55,408 nt of DNA, taken from Undibacterium sp. (GTDB lineage: Bacteria; Pseudomonadota; Gammaproteobacteria; Burkholderiales; Burkholderiaceae_D). Below the pieces are notes generated by a model. It had not been told where the DNA came from. It saw nothing but the letters and a program-made list of their open reading frames with translations, and did no database searches. Made by a program: the position numbers and the translations under genes. How positions within the stretch are numbered: position 1 is the first letter of the stretch; every line of letters begins with the position of its first letter. Where the stretch lies: assembly GCF_030651495.1 (NCBI RefSeq), contig NZ_JAUSFI010000021.1:1-55408 (forward strand). The letters run 5' to 3'. Positions 9,089 through 17,588 of this stretch are shown in pieces.

Positions 9089-9991
9089 TTATGCCGCCTG
9101 CCCTGGCGGTTTTTGTTCCGTTATCGCGCTGTAAATCGCCAGATAATGATACGGTTTTCCTTGCGGATTGAGCACAGGGATGATGCTGGTCGTGAGCCAA
9201 AATAAACTGCCGTCCCTGGCGCGATATTGCAGATCGCCTTGCCAGGTCGTGCCCTGCTTCAGGCTGTCCCACATCGTCTGTAGAAATTCTTTACTGTGAT
9301 GGGCAGAAATCAGAAAACGATGATTCTTGCCCATCAATTCCTCCCGCGGATAGTGAGACAGGGCGCAAAATTGGTCGTTGACATGCACCATATTTCCCTC
9401 CTCATCGGTGACCGATAGCACCGTGTGCTGATCCAGGGCTGCGCGCAGCTCTTTGATTTTAGCCAGGGCGATTTTCAGCGCATCCTGACTGCGCGTGGCC
9501 GTCAGTATGCTGTCATACGAGCGCAGCGAAGAGATCACCGTAGTAAACAATTTTTGCGTCGTCAGGTCACTCTTGGTGCGGTAATCATTGATATCGTAAT
9601 CGACGATGACACTTTGTTCCAGCGCTTGCCCGGATTGGCCGGTGCGTAACACGATTCTTGCCACCTGATTGCCCAGTTCTCCACGGATTTGCCGCGCCAG
9701 GATCAGGCCGGCATGATCGGTCTCCATCACCACATCGAGCAGCACCAGCGCCACATCGGGTGTCGTGCGCATCAGGCTCAAGCCCTCCTTGCCGCTGTAC
9801 GCATGAAAAAAAATCAGCGGGCGTCCTTTAAACGTCACGTTGCGCAAAGAAAATTTAGTCACGACGTGAACATCGACATCATCATCCACAATCAGGATGC
9901 GCCAAGGCTCTTGCGCGGCGGTAATCTCAGCGACATCGTCATCGATGAGCCATTCATCTTGTGTTGGATCAGTGAGCGGATCAGAATTCAT
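9089..9991 (-). CDS. Response regulator with C-terminal PAS domain
   Basis: A 300-residue soluble signalling protein. Residues about 30-150 form a receiver domain: acidic cluster ILIVDDDVDVHV, likely phospho-acceptor Asp in LVLLDVVMETDHAG, and a DYDINDYRTKSDLT segment holding the usual C-terminal lysine. A linker helix (SQDALKIALAKIKELRAALD) leads to a PAS domain (about 185-295) with DEEGNMVHVNDQF, GKNHRFLISAHHSKEF and YRARDGSLFWLTTSI followed by a PAC-like end. There is no kinase, GGDEF, EAL or DNA-binding output. I chose ATG 9991 because AGGAG precedes it, over an in-frame ATG at 10027. The partner kinase is unknown. Confidence 0.85.
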   Translation of the reverse strand: MNSDPLTDPTQDEWLIDDDVAEITAAQEPWRILIVDDDVDVHVVTKFSLRNVTFKGRPLIFFHAYSGKEGLSLMRTTPDVALVLLDVVMETDHAGLILARQIRGELGNQVARIVLRTGQSGQALEQSVIVDYDINDYRTKSDLTTQKLFTTVISSLRSYDSILTATRSQDALKIALAKIKELRAALDQHTVLSVTDEEGNMVHVNDQFCALSHYPREELMGKNHRFLISAHHSKEFLQTMWDSLKQGTTWQGDLQYRARDGSLFWLTTSIIPVLNPQGKPYHYLAIYSAITEQKPPGQAA

Positions 9992-10088
9992 ACTTACTCC
10001 TGATAGGTAAGCGGCAGATGGCCGCATGCAGCGAGACCAAAAACGAAAAAATCAAGTTCAAGTCTTAGCCTGGCAGTTTTGCCTTAAA

Positions 10089-10112
10089 GCAGCCCTATTT
10101 GCGCAGGGCTGC
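10089..10112. other. Hairpin in the divergent spacer before the lipase gene
   Basis: GCAGCCCT and AGGGCTGC form a perfect 8-bp stem with an 8-nt loop. It lies between two divergent genes, so it is not expected to be a terminator for either. It may be a protein-binding palindrome. No T-tract follows. Confidence 0.5.
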
Positions 10113-10280
10113 ATGTTAAGTATATGCCATTGCTTCACATACGGCTGAGGCATCGCATTCGTGTGCCAGCCGTTTGCGTTTTCAAATGCAGCATGAAACC
10201 TGGTTTTTTTATTCTTGAATGGCGGGTTTGGCCAAAAGCGGGGCGGCAGTTCCTCACAAAATTGGATAAAAATGAACTAA

Positions 10281-10309
10281 TTGACAATGGTTGGTTGTTT
10301 ACCTATAGT
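10281..10309 (+). promoter_or_regulatory. Sigma70-type promoter for the lipase gene
   Basis: TTGACA at 10281-10286, a 17-nt spacer and TATAGT at 10304-10309 make a near-consensus sigma70 promoter. Transcription would begin near 10316, leaving a leader of about 130 nt before the lipase ATG. The rest of the spacer 10028-10444 holds only the hairpin at 10089 and no convincing gene. Confidence 0.75.
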
Positions 10310-10444
10310 TCAAACGCGTTGATAGTTTTCAATCAGTCAATCAATCTCGGGCGTCGATCTTAAAAACACTGCTTACCTTCATTGGGCGTCACCAGGTGTT
10401 CCGCACTTGGCCCGCAACACCGTCAACCTCTGCGGAGAGTCAGA

Positions 10445-11518
10445 ATGAGAAAGCGAATTTCACGGTCATGTCGGGCATCGGGTCGAGTCGGCCTGGTGGT
10501 GCTGTTAAGTCTCCTCCAGGGCTGCACGCATCTTGACATCGAAGACTGCGGTGGCAAAGTTCTCGGCGAAAACGAACCTCGGATACGGTCTTCACACTTC
10601 CGCATGCTACTGGCGGATCTTCCGGCGGCTTCCAATCGTTTCGCCCCGTATGCCGCCATGTCTGCTCTCGCCTACGCCGAGGATGCGAACTGTGGCAATA
10701 CCGGTCCGAAGATAGCGGATAAAGAGCGTACAACACTCGAATCGGCGCTTTTGGCCAGAGGATGGCAAGAGGTCAAGGATGTCCAGTGGGTACCGCCATG
10801 CGAAGACAATGTGGGTTTATTTTTCCGCGTCTGGACGTTGGAGTCTGACACCAGACACGTCGTTGTCGCGTTTAGAGGGACGTGGGGCTTCAAGGACTGG
10901 CTATACGGCAATCTTCACTGGCTTACGCGATTCCTGCCCATGGAAGATCAATACTCCCGGGCCAGAATGGCCGTCCAGCGCGTGTTCGAGCGGTTTCCTG
11001 AAAAACCCGGGAAGGCCACCCGGTTCTACACAACAGGTCATTCGCTTGGTGGCGGCCTGGCGCAACATGTCTTGTATTCCTATCCGGATAAGGTCACCCA
11101 AGCCCTCGTGTTTGATCCCAGTTCGGTCACCGGCTTTGCGGATCAGCCGCTGGCGAATCAAGTGTCGGCATGCCAATGCAGTGCCGGCGAACTGAACGGC
11201 GAACCCAGAATCTTTCGCGTCTATGACGCATACGAAGTACTCGCGAATTTAAGAATCTTTCACAAGACCTTTCTTCCCCCGGAACGGCACATCCAGGAAG
11301 TTCGCTTTCCCAATGCCGCCTCGCACTCGATAACTGGCTTGGCCTCCTATCTGCTGAGCAATGCCAAATCCGCCACAGACTATGCTGTCCCCTGGTATTT
11401 GGGCAAGGGCAACTACACCTCAAGCGAGACATGCACCGCCGCATTCGTCAACAGTCAACGAAGCAGCTGTGAAGCAAAGGTGGCAGCACACGATCAATGG
11501 CACGCTTGTCCACAATAA
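10445..11518 (+). CDS. Class 3 (alpha/beta hydrolase) lipase, predicted lipoprotein
   Basis: A 357-residue protein with a type II signal peptide: basic MRKRISRSCR, a hydrophobic stretch and the lipobox LLQGC (Cys at about residue 27). The body matches lipase class 3: the oxyanion-side motif VVVAFRGTWGFKDW, the nucleophile elbow YTTGHSLGGGLAQHV, an acidic residue in FDPSSVTGF and a late histidine in ASHSITGLASYLL. It probably hydrolyses acylglycerols or esters from the outer membrane or periplasm. ATG 10445 was chosen because it creates the signal peptide and follows GGAGAG. It stands alone behind its own strong promoter. Substrate is unknown. Confidence 0.85.
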   Translation: MRKRISRSCRASGRVGLVVLLSLLQGCTHLDIEDCGGKVLGENEPRIRSSHFRMLLADLPAASNRFAPYAAMSALAYAEDANCGNTGPKIADKERTTLESALLARGWQEVKDVQWVPPCEDNVGLFFRVWTLESDTRHVVVAFRGTWGFKDWLYGNLHWLTRFLPMEDQYSRARMAVQRVFERFPEKPGKATRFYTTGHSLGGGLAQHVLYSYPDKVTQALVFDPSSVTGFADQPLANQVSACQCSAGELNGEPRIFRVYDAYEVLANLRIFHKTFLPPERHIQEVRFPNAASHSITGLASYLLSNAKSATDYAVPWYLGKGNYTSSETCTAAFVNSQRSSCEAKVAAHDQWHACPQ

Positions 11519-11578
11519 TGCGCAAAAAAGCGGCTCAGCGCCAACACCCGCCGAGCCAGATTCTTTGTGATTTGCGTC

Positions 11579-12118
11579 TTATCGGGCTTGTATCGCCGGC
11601 TGTATCTCTGGCTGCACCGCGCCCTTGCCTGCCGACAGAACCAGACGCCAGAGCCGTACGGCACGGGCCAGAAAAACCCCGCTGAAGGCACCGTAAAGGA
11701 TCGCAAACCCCAGGCGAAAACCCGCCTCATGACTGAGCGCAGGCTGCATCGCCGTTAGCACCCCCACCACATACTTGGTCATGAAAATACCCATGATCAG
11801 CAGCAGCGGCACCCAGCTGCCGGGCAAGCTAAACAAGCGCGTCGCCGGGTCGTAATGGGTGCTTGCTGGCAATGTCTGCGACTGCACCAAGAAGGCCATC
11901 AAGGCGACCGCCACCAGCCAGGCCAATACGACTTGCGGATCGGCACCGAAGGCCGCTAGCGTCCCGGACAGCGACAGCCCAGTCATCGCCAGTGGCATCA
12001 GCGTGATCCGCTGCAGGGTAGCGGTACGGCTGCGCGTCTGGCTCAGGCCCAGCCACAGCAAAGCGGCTAACAAGAACCAGACCCAGCGCGGTGTGTTGGC
12101 GAGAATTTGATTGATCAT
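11579..12118 (-). CDS. Five-helix inner-membrane protein (DUF6622-like)
   Basis: A 179-residue protein with about five membrane segments: WVWFLLAALLWLGLS, ITLMPLAMTGLSLSGTLAAF, VVLAWLVAVALMAFLVQ, SWVPLLLIMGIFMTKYVVG and LGFAILYGAFSGVFLAR. The pattern resembles the DUF6622 family of small membrane proteins, whose function is unknown to me. I set the start at 12118 (MINQILANTPRW), preceded by AGGGAGCACATC, although the frame is open much further upstream. It lies 124 nt after the LysR gene on the same strand. Confidence 0.75.
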   Translation of the reverse strand: MINQILANTPRWVWFLLAALLWLGLSQTRSRTATLQRITLMPLAMTGLSLSGTLAAFGADPQVVLAWLVAVALMAFLVQSQTLPASTHYDPATRLFSLPGSWVPLLLIMGIFMTKYVVGVLTAMQPALSHEAGFRLGFAILYGAFSGVFLARAVRLWRLVLSAGKGAVQPEIQPAIQAR

Positions 12119-12242
12119 GATGTGCTCCCTCTTGATTGATGATGCAGATACTTTGCCCGTCACCGCGCCACCCTGCCAGCAGATTGCGACCGGTGCGACA
12201 AATCCGCCCGCCAAATGCTCGCCCCACGGCGCGAGCTGCCGT

Positions 12243-13136
12243 TTACGCCGTAGCGTAATCGAAAAGTAAGGGGCGCATTTCTTCCAGCAAAATAGCGCCC
12301 AGAAGCGCGGCCGCAGGAGCGGGGACGGCATCCTTGCGAAACAGCGCCAGCGCCACCGATGACAAGGCCGGCAACCCATCTTGCTGATCACTCAGGGCAC
12401 ACAAATGCGCCGGCAGCCCCAGCCGGGTGCGAACTGTCAGGCCAAAGCCGGCCGCGACACCGGCCCAGACCCCGCTTAAATTCGGGCTGCTGAAGGCGAT
12501 CTGCCACGCCGTGCCGGCCCGCTCCAGCGCGGCAGTGGCGGCGCTGCGGAAGCGGCAGGCGTCGTCGAAAGCGACCAGTTGCACCGGCGCATTGCCGCTA
12601 CGCTGCCAGCGCGGATCGCGCGCGGCGATCCAGTGCATGGGCAATTCGGCGATGCGCTCTTGATGCCCAGTCGCCCCGCCGTCATCCCAGGCCAGCGCCA
12701 GATCGAGCTGGCCCTGGGCAATTTTTTCCATCAATTCGGCATTGCGCGCCACCCTGACCTCGACCCGTACCTGTGGATGGGCGCGTGCGAAACGGCCGAG
12801 TACGGCTGGCAGCAGGGTTTCGCTGACATCCTGTTGCAGCCCGATCCTGACCCAGCCTGCGGCCATGACGCCATGGACTGCGGTCACCGCCTCGTCATTG
12901 AGCTCCAGCAGGCGGCGCGCATACGCCAGCAGGGTTTCGCCCGCGCCGGTCAGTGCCAGGCCGCGCCCGGCCTTGATAAAAATCGCGGTGCCGGCCTGCT
13001 CTTCGAGCTTTTTTAGCTGCGCGCTGACGGCAGAAGTCGAGCGCCCGAGGCGCTCGGCCGCCTTGGCAAAGCTGCCCAGCTCAATGCCGAGCGTAAAGCT
13101 GCGCAGCACATCCAGATCAAGGTTCACACGGCGCAT
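12243..13136 (-). CDS. LysR-family transcriptional regulator
   Basis: A 297-residue LTTR with an N-terminal winged helix (LDVLRSFTLGIELGSFAKAA followed by ERLGRSTSAVSAQLKKLEEQ, about residues 5-60) and a periplasmic-binding-like effector domain (VRIGLQQDVSETLLPAVLGR onward). The start at 13136 follows GGGGGC; the open frame extends about 50 codons upstream into the divergent spacer, but those residues do not fit the family. It is divergent from the DUF4865 gene and probably controls it and itself through sites in the 127-nt spacer. Effector unknown. Confidence 0.9.
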   Translation of the reverse strand: MRRVNLDLDVLRSFTLGIELGSFAKAAERLGRSTSAVSAQLKKLEEQAGTAIFIKAGRGLALTGAGETLLAYARRLLELNDEAVTAVHGVMAAGWVRIGLQQDVSETLLPAVLGRFARAHPQVRVEVRVARNAELMEKIAQGQLDLALAWDDGGATGHQERIAELPMHWIAARDPRWQRSGNAPVQLVAFDDACRFRSAATAALERAGTAWQIAFSSPNLSGVWAGVAAGFGLTVRTRLGLPAHLCALSDQQDGLPALSSVALALFRKDAVPAPAAALLGAILLEEMRPLLFDYATA

Positions 13137-13148
13137 CAGATAGCCCCC

Positions 13149-13210
13149 AAAAATAGTCCCAAAATCCAGTACGGTTGATTCAAATAATTTTGATTTTAAA
13201 AATAGTCTCA
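13149..13210. promoter_or_regulatory. Candidate LysR operator in the divergent spacer
   Basis: The near-palindrome ATTCAAATAATTTTGAT (13178-13194) fits the AT-rich T-N11-A style of LTTR boxes. It lies between two direct repeats AAAAATAGTCYCA at 13149-13161 and 13198-13210, whose starts are 49 nt apart. Assignment to the adjacent LysR gene rests on the divergent arrangement. Confidence 0.55.
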
Positions 13211-13263
13211 CCCGATCATAATCACTGTCAAGCACAGACCAGACCCACACCAGGAGAACCGCC

Positions 13264-13842
13264 ATGTTAGCCATGCAATATGCCTTCACGCTTCCCGCCG
13301 ACTACGACATGCAGATCATCCGCCGTCGCGTGGCCGAAAAAGGACATTTTCTCGACGCCTTTGCCGGACTCGGCTTGAAAGCCTACCTGATCCGCGAGCG
13401 CGGTGTGCACGGCTCGCTGATCAACCAATATGCACCGTTTTACCTGTGGTCAGAGCCTGATGCCATGGCCCAATTTCTCTGGGGCGGGGCCGGTTTTGGC
13501 GCGGTAGTCGCCGCGTTTGGCCGCCCTCAGGTGCAGAGCTGGCTTGGCGTCTGCACGCTGCGCGGCGCGGCCTATGGCACGCCGCCGCAGGGTGCCACGC
13601 GGCAGAGCGCCGCGCTGCCGGCCGAGATTGATCCGCAGCAATGGGTGGAGGCCCTGCAGCAAGAAGCCCGCGCCATCGCGCAGACGCCGGGCGTGTCTCT
13701 TGTGGCCTGTGGCATTGATCCAAAAAGCTGGGAATTCGTCCGCTTCACGCTCTGGGACAAGCTGCCGCCAGCCGGCAACGGCGAGATCGGTTACGAGTTG
13801 CTGCACCTGTCCACGCCGCAGCTAGAGCAGATCGCCCGTTAA
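13264..13842 (+). CDS. DUF4865 family protein
   Basis: A 192-residue cytoplasmic protein matching the DUF4865 family, recognisable by MQYAFTLPADYDMQIIRRRV, the HFLDAFAGLGLKAYLIRE segment and APFYLWSEPDAMAQFLWGG. These proteins are commonly found next to LysR regulators, as here, and resemble dimeric alpha/beta-barrel (EthD/antibiotic monooxygenase-like) folds, but I know of no assigned reaction. AGGAG precedes the ATG; a second in-frame ATG lies three codons later. It is divergent from the LysR gene and followed by a palindromic repeat. Confidence 0.85.
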   Translation: MLAMQYAFTLPADYDMQIIRRRVAEKGHFLDAFAGLGLKAYLIRERGVHGSLINQYAPFYLWSEPDAMAQFLWGGAGFGAVVAAFGRPQVQSWLGVCTLRGAAYGTPPQGATRQSAALPAEIDPQQWVEALQQEARAIAQTPGVSLVACGIDPKSWEFVRFTLWDKLPPAGNGEIGYELLHLSTPQLEQIAR

Positions 13843-13849
13843 ATAGGGC

Positions 13850-13934
13850 ACTGGCCCAACACGCAGGTCCCATGCGGCCTACAGGCCAGAGTGGCTGAAA
13901 ACCCGCATGGGATATGCGTGAGCGGGGTGGTCGC
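13850..13934. repeat. Interspersed palindromic repeat, copy 2
   Basis: The core arms GGTCCCATGCGG (left) and CCGCATGGGATATGCG (right) flank the most typical central segment, ACAGGCCAGAGTGGCTG, itself able to form GCCA-GAG-TGGC. The right arm continues as TGAGCGGGG, shared with copies 1 and 3. It lies directly after the DUF4865 stop. Confidence 0.8.
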
Positions 13935-14019
13935 GGGGGAAATTGTGGCAGGTAGGTGCCGCCGATGCGGTATTCAAACGGCGTTCTGACCAGTTTCCAA
14001 ATATCGTGTCAATGATGAA

Positions 14020-14048
14020 TTGATAATGTGGAAATAGCATCCTATAGT
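14020..14048 (+). promoter_or_regulatory. Sigma70-type promoter for the O-methyltransferase
   Basis: TTGATA at 14020-14025, a 17-nt spacer and TATAGT at 14043-14048. The predicted leader before ATG 14240 is about 185 nt and contains no other obvious signal. Confidence 0.65.
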
Positions 14049-14239
14049 GCAGAGGAATGCTCAGTTTTAATGCAAGGTTTCAGGCGTTGATACGGCTATC
14101 GATCGATTGCGGCTTGGTTTTTTGGTTTCAAGTATTTTTGCGCCCGCGGTAGTCATTCGGCAGCAGACAATCTTGCCCCGTTCAGGGCTTGTGGGGGGCG
14201 TGCAACGAGTGGTGTGTATTTAACGGCAAGGAGAGACCC

Positions 14240-15253
14240 ATGAATGAACAACTCAGTCCAGAAAAAATCCTCCAGACGGGAATGGCATTTTGGGCATCAA
14301 AGACCCTCTTGAGCGCTGTCGAAATGGCCGTTTTCACTGAGCTGGCGGAAGGCCCGGAATCATTCGATGCCCTTAGCGCACGGCTCGGCCTGCACCCTCG
14401 CTCGGCCCGCGACTTTCTCGATGCCCTTGTGGCGCTTGGATTTCTGGAACGAAAAGCGGATGTTTACGCCAATACTCCAGAGAGCAACCTTTTCCTCGAC
14501 CGCAAGAAAGCATTTTATGTGGGTGGAATGCTCGAGATGGCGAATCGTCGCCTTTATCCGTTCTGGGCCCACCTTACCGAGGCGCTTCGTACCGGATTAC
14601 CGCAAAACGAAACAAAGACAGGTACTGCCGGACTGTTCGAAACACTTTACGGCGACCCCGCCCGCTTAAAGGAGTTCCTGGGCGCCATGACCGGTATCAG
14701 TCATGGTGCCAATATGATCATCGCCGGCGTCTTCCCCTGGAAGGAGTATCAAAGTTTTGTTGATGTCGGCACGGCACAAGGTGATCTTGCCGTACAAATC
14801 GCGCTGATCAATCCCCACCTCCAAGGCTGTGGATTTGACTTGCCGCAAGTGGGGCCCATTTTTGAGGAATACGCCTCGGCCAACGGTGTCACGGAGAGGT
14901 TGACGTTTACGCCGGGTGATTTTTTTAAACAAGACATCCCGCAGGCCGATGTGGTGCTGATGGGGCATATTCTGCACGACTGGGATCTGCCGACAAAAAA
15001 AATGCTGATACGGAAGGCATTTGACGCTTTACCGGTTGGCGGTGCGCTCGTTGTCTACGAAGCCATCATTGATGATGACCGGTCGAAAAACGCCTTCGGA
15101 TTGATGATTAGCCTCAATATGCTCATTGAGACACCTGGGGGCTTTGATTTTTCCGGCAGTGACTGTACGTCCTGGATGAAGCAGGCGGGATTTTCTGCTA
15201 CACGGGTAGAACATCTTGTGGGGCCTGACTCGATGGTGGTCGCCATCAAATAA
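14240..15253 (+). CDS. SAM-dependent O-methyltransferase (COMT/TcmO-like)
   Basis: A 337-residue class I methyltransferase of the O-methyltransferase_2 type. It has an N-terminal winged-helix dimerisation domain ([20 protein letters not shown], then [18 protein letters not shown]) and a C-terminal catalytic domain with the SAM loop [14 protein letters not shown] (a variant of the usual DxGGGxG), acidic GFDLPQV, and the catalytic-histidine motif GHILHDWD. Relatives methylate hydroxyls of polyketides, phenols or indoles. No biosynthetic cluster surrounds it, so the substrate is unknown. AAGGAGAG precedes ATG 14240. It is monocistronic between two palindromic repeats. Confidence 0.88.
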   Translation: MNEQLSPEKILQTGMAFWASKTLLSAVEMAVFTELAEGPESFDALSARLGLHPRSARDFLDALVALGFLERKADVYANTPESNLFLDRKKAFYVGGMLEMANRRLYPFWAHLTEALRTGLPQNETKTGTAGLFETLYGDPARLKEFLGAMTGISHGANMIIAGVFPWKEYQSFVDVGTAQGDLAVQIALINPHLQGCGFDLPQVGPIFEEYASANGVTERLTFTPGDFFKQDIPQADVVLMGHILHDWDLPTKKMLIRKAFDALPVGGALVVYEAIIDDDRSKNAFGLMISLNMLIETPGGFDFSGSDCTSWMKQAGFSATRVEHLVGPDSMVVAIK

Positions 15254-15335
15254 ATCAGCGCCGCAGGGAGCCGTTCGCACACTGCCGGCCAGAACAGAAA
15301 AAGGGCGGCACGACCGGCACGTTTCGAGATAAAAC

Positions 15336-15426
15336 CAGGCATGCCGCCAGCGCGCATATCCCATGCGGTTCTCCAAGGCATCGCCTCGCAAACCCGCATG
15401 GAATATGCGTGAGCGGGCTATGCCTG
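15336..15426. repeat. Interspersed palindromic repeat, copy 3
   Basis: The core arms CGCATATCCCATGCGG and CCCGCATGGAATATGCG are extended by outer arms CAGGCAT (15336-15342) and ATGCCTG (15420-15426), giving a hairpin of about 90 nt. The centre (TTCTCCAAGGCATCGCCTCGCAA) departs from the other copies. It lies between the methyltransferase and rep. The rest of 15254-15532 shows no gene. Confidence 0.8.
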
Positions 15427-15532
15427 ATGAATTTTATTGCCGGTCATGCGCTGGCAAATCCGGCCGCGGCAAGCACTCACGTTACAATAGCGCCTGTAAG
15501 TTTTTTTCGGATGCTCTCCGGCTTTCCTCCCC

Positions 15533-17563
15533 ATGTCCCACGGTCTGAACCAACCCCAACGCGATGCAGTTAACTATATGGACGGCCCCTGCCTGGTGCT
15601 GGCCGGTGCCGGCTCGGGCAAGACGCGCGTCATCACGCAAAAGATCGCCAACCTGATCGAGGTGCATGGCTACGAGCCCAAACATATCGCGGCGCTGACG
15701 TTTACCAACAAGGCGGCGCTGGAGATGCAGGAGCGTATCGCCAAAATATTGAAAGAGCCGCGCCAGGCCAAGCAACTGACGGTCTCGACCTTTCACTCGC
15801 TGGGCGTGAAGATCTTGCGCCAGGAAGCGCGCGCGCTGGGCTTGAAAGACCGTTTCTCGATCATGGACAGCGACGATTGTTTTGCGCTGGTGCAGGATCT
15901 GGCGATTACCACCGACAAGCAATTGATACGCCGCATCCAGGGGGCCATGTCGCTCTGGAAGAATGGCCTGATCGACCCTGAGCTGGCCTTGCAGCAAGCC
16001 AAGGATGAAGACGAAGCCATCGCCGCGCGGATTTACCGCAGTTATGTCGCTACGCTGTCGGCGTATCAGGCGGTCGATTTTGATGACCTGATACGCTTGC
16101 CGGTAGAGCTGTTTCGTACCAATGAACAGGTGCGCGACAAATGGCAGCGCCGCCTGCGCTATCTGCTGGTCGATGAGTATCAGGACACCAATACCTGCCA
16201 GTATGAACTGGTCAAATTGCTGGTCACCGGCATCGGCAAGAAGCCGATGTTTACGGCGGTGGGCGACGACGATCAGGCGATCTACGCCTGGCGCGGCGCC
16301 ACCATCGAAAATCTGAAGACGCTGGGGGTGGATTTCCCTGATCTGAAACTGATCAAGCTGGAACAGAATTACCGTTCCAGCACGCGCATCTTGCAGGCCG
16401 CCAACTCGGTGATCGGCAATAACCCCAAGCTATTCGACAAGAAGCTCTGGTCCGAGCATGGCCTGGGCGATCCGGTCAAGGTGCTGGGCATGCAAGACGA
16501 TGAACAGGAAGCGGACCAGATCGCCATCATGATTTCTGCGCACCGCTTCGAGCGCCAGGCCAAGTGGTCGGATTACGCGATCTTGTATCGCGGCAATCAC
16601 CAGGCCCGCGTGATCGAGAAAGCGCTGCGCAAGGAGCGCATCTCTTATACGATTTCCGGCGGCCAGAGTTTTTTTGACAAGGCCGAAATCAAGGACATCA
16701 TCTCTTACCTGCGCCTGATCGCGAATGAAGATGACGATCCGGCGTTCATCCGCGCCATCACCACGCCGAAACGCGGGGTCGGCCAGGCCACGCTGGAAAT
16801 CCTCGGCGCTTTCTCTGGCCTGTGGCAATGCTCGCTGTTTGCCGCCGTATTCAAGGGCGGCATCGAAGCCAAACTGAGCGAGCGCCAGTTGCGCCCGCTG
16901 CGCGAATTTTGTACCTTCATCAATCAAGTCGAGGCGCATGCCCACCGCGAAGGGCACGCAACCGAATTGCTCGACGAATTGATGAAAGAAATCAATTACG
17001 AAGGCTACCTGTACGACAGTTTTGACGACAAGGCGGCGCAAGGCAAATGGCAAAACGTGCTCGACTTTACCCAGTGGCTGAAAACCAAGGGCAGCGGCGG
17101 CAAAGAAGGCACCGATGAACATCGCAGCCTGCTCGACCTGACCCAGATGGTGGCCCTGATGACGATGATGGAAGGCAAGGACGAAGAGCCCGATGCGGTG
17201 CGCATGTCGACCCTGCACGCCTCGAAAGGGTTAGAGTTTCCGCATGTATTTCTGGTCGGGGTGGAAGAGGGCATCCTGCCGCATAAAGGCGACCCGGATG
17301 CGCCGGTAGAAACCATCGCCGCGCGCATAGAGGAAGAGCGCCGCCTGATGTACGTAGGCATCACGCGGGCCCAGCGCAGCCTGCACATTACCTGGTGCAA
17401 AAAGCGCAAGCGCGCCGGTGCCCCGGTACACTGCGATGTCTCGCGCTTTATCAAGGAGATGAAGCTCGATGAAGGCATCGCGATCCCGACCGAAGATGAA
17501 GTCATCACGCCGCAAAACCGGCTGGCAAACCTGAAGGCTTTGCTGAGCCGGCCGAAGGAATAA
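15533..17563 (+). CDS. rep: ATP-dependent DNA helicase Rep
   Basis: A 676-residue superfamily 1A 3'-5' helicase, the usual length for Rep, acting in replication restart and in removing protein roadblocks ahead of forks. Motifs in order: I GAGSGKTRVIT (about residues 24-34), Ia TFTNKAALEM, II VDEYQDTN, III GDDDQAIYAWRGA, IV NYRSSTRIL, V STLHASKGLEFPHV and VI EEERRLMYVGITRAQ. It lacks the long C-terminal extension of UvrD/PcrA, which favours Rep. The upstream ribosome site is poor. chaA follows after a short gap, possibly co-transcribed. Confidence 0.93.
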   Translation: MSHGLNQPQRDAVNYMDGPCLVLAGAGSGKTRVITQKIANLIEVHGYEPKHIAALTFTNKAALEMQERIAKILKEPRQAKQLTVSTFHSLGVKILRQEARALGLKDRFSIMDSDDCFALVQDLAITTDKQLIRRIQGAMSLWKNGLIDPELALQQAKDEDEAIAARIYRSYVATLSAYQAVDFDDLIRLPVELFRTNEQVRDKWQRRLRYLLVDEYQDTNTCQYELVKLLVTGIGKKPMFTAVGDDDQAIYAWRGATIENLKTLGVDFPDLKLIKLEQNYRSSTRILQAANSVIGNNPKLFDKKLWSEHGLGDPVKVLGMQDDEQEADQIAIMISAHRFERQAKWSDYAILYRGNHQARVIEKALRKERISYTISGGQSFFDKAEIKDIISYLRLIANEDDDPAFIRAITTPKRGVGQATLEILGAFSGLWQCSLFAAVFKGGIEAKLSERQLRPLREFCTFINQVEAHAHREGHATELLDELMKEINYEGYLYDSFDDKAAQGKWQNVLDFTQWLKTKGSGGKEGTDEHRSLLDLTQMVALMTMMEGKDEEPDAVRMSTLHASKGLEFPHVFLVGVEEGILPHKGDPDAPVETIAARIEEERRLMYVGITRAQRSLHITWCKKRKRAGAPVHCDVSRFIKEMKLDEGIAIPTEDEVITPQNRLANLKALLSRPKE

Positions 17564-17588
17564 GCGTCATATGAAAGAGGAGACACAA

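Noticed and set aside
10124..10363. 79-codon open frame on the plus strand in the lipase promoter region
   Set aside because: No ribosome site, unusual composition, and it runs through the near-consensus TTGACA-17-TATAGT promoter of the lipase gene.
15482..15488. TTACAAT considered as the -10 of a rep promoter
   Set aside because: No acceptable -35 at 16-18 nt upstream, so evidence is too weak to annotate.
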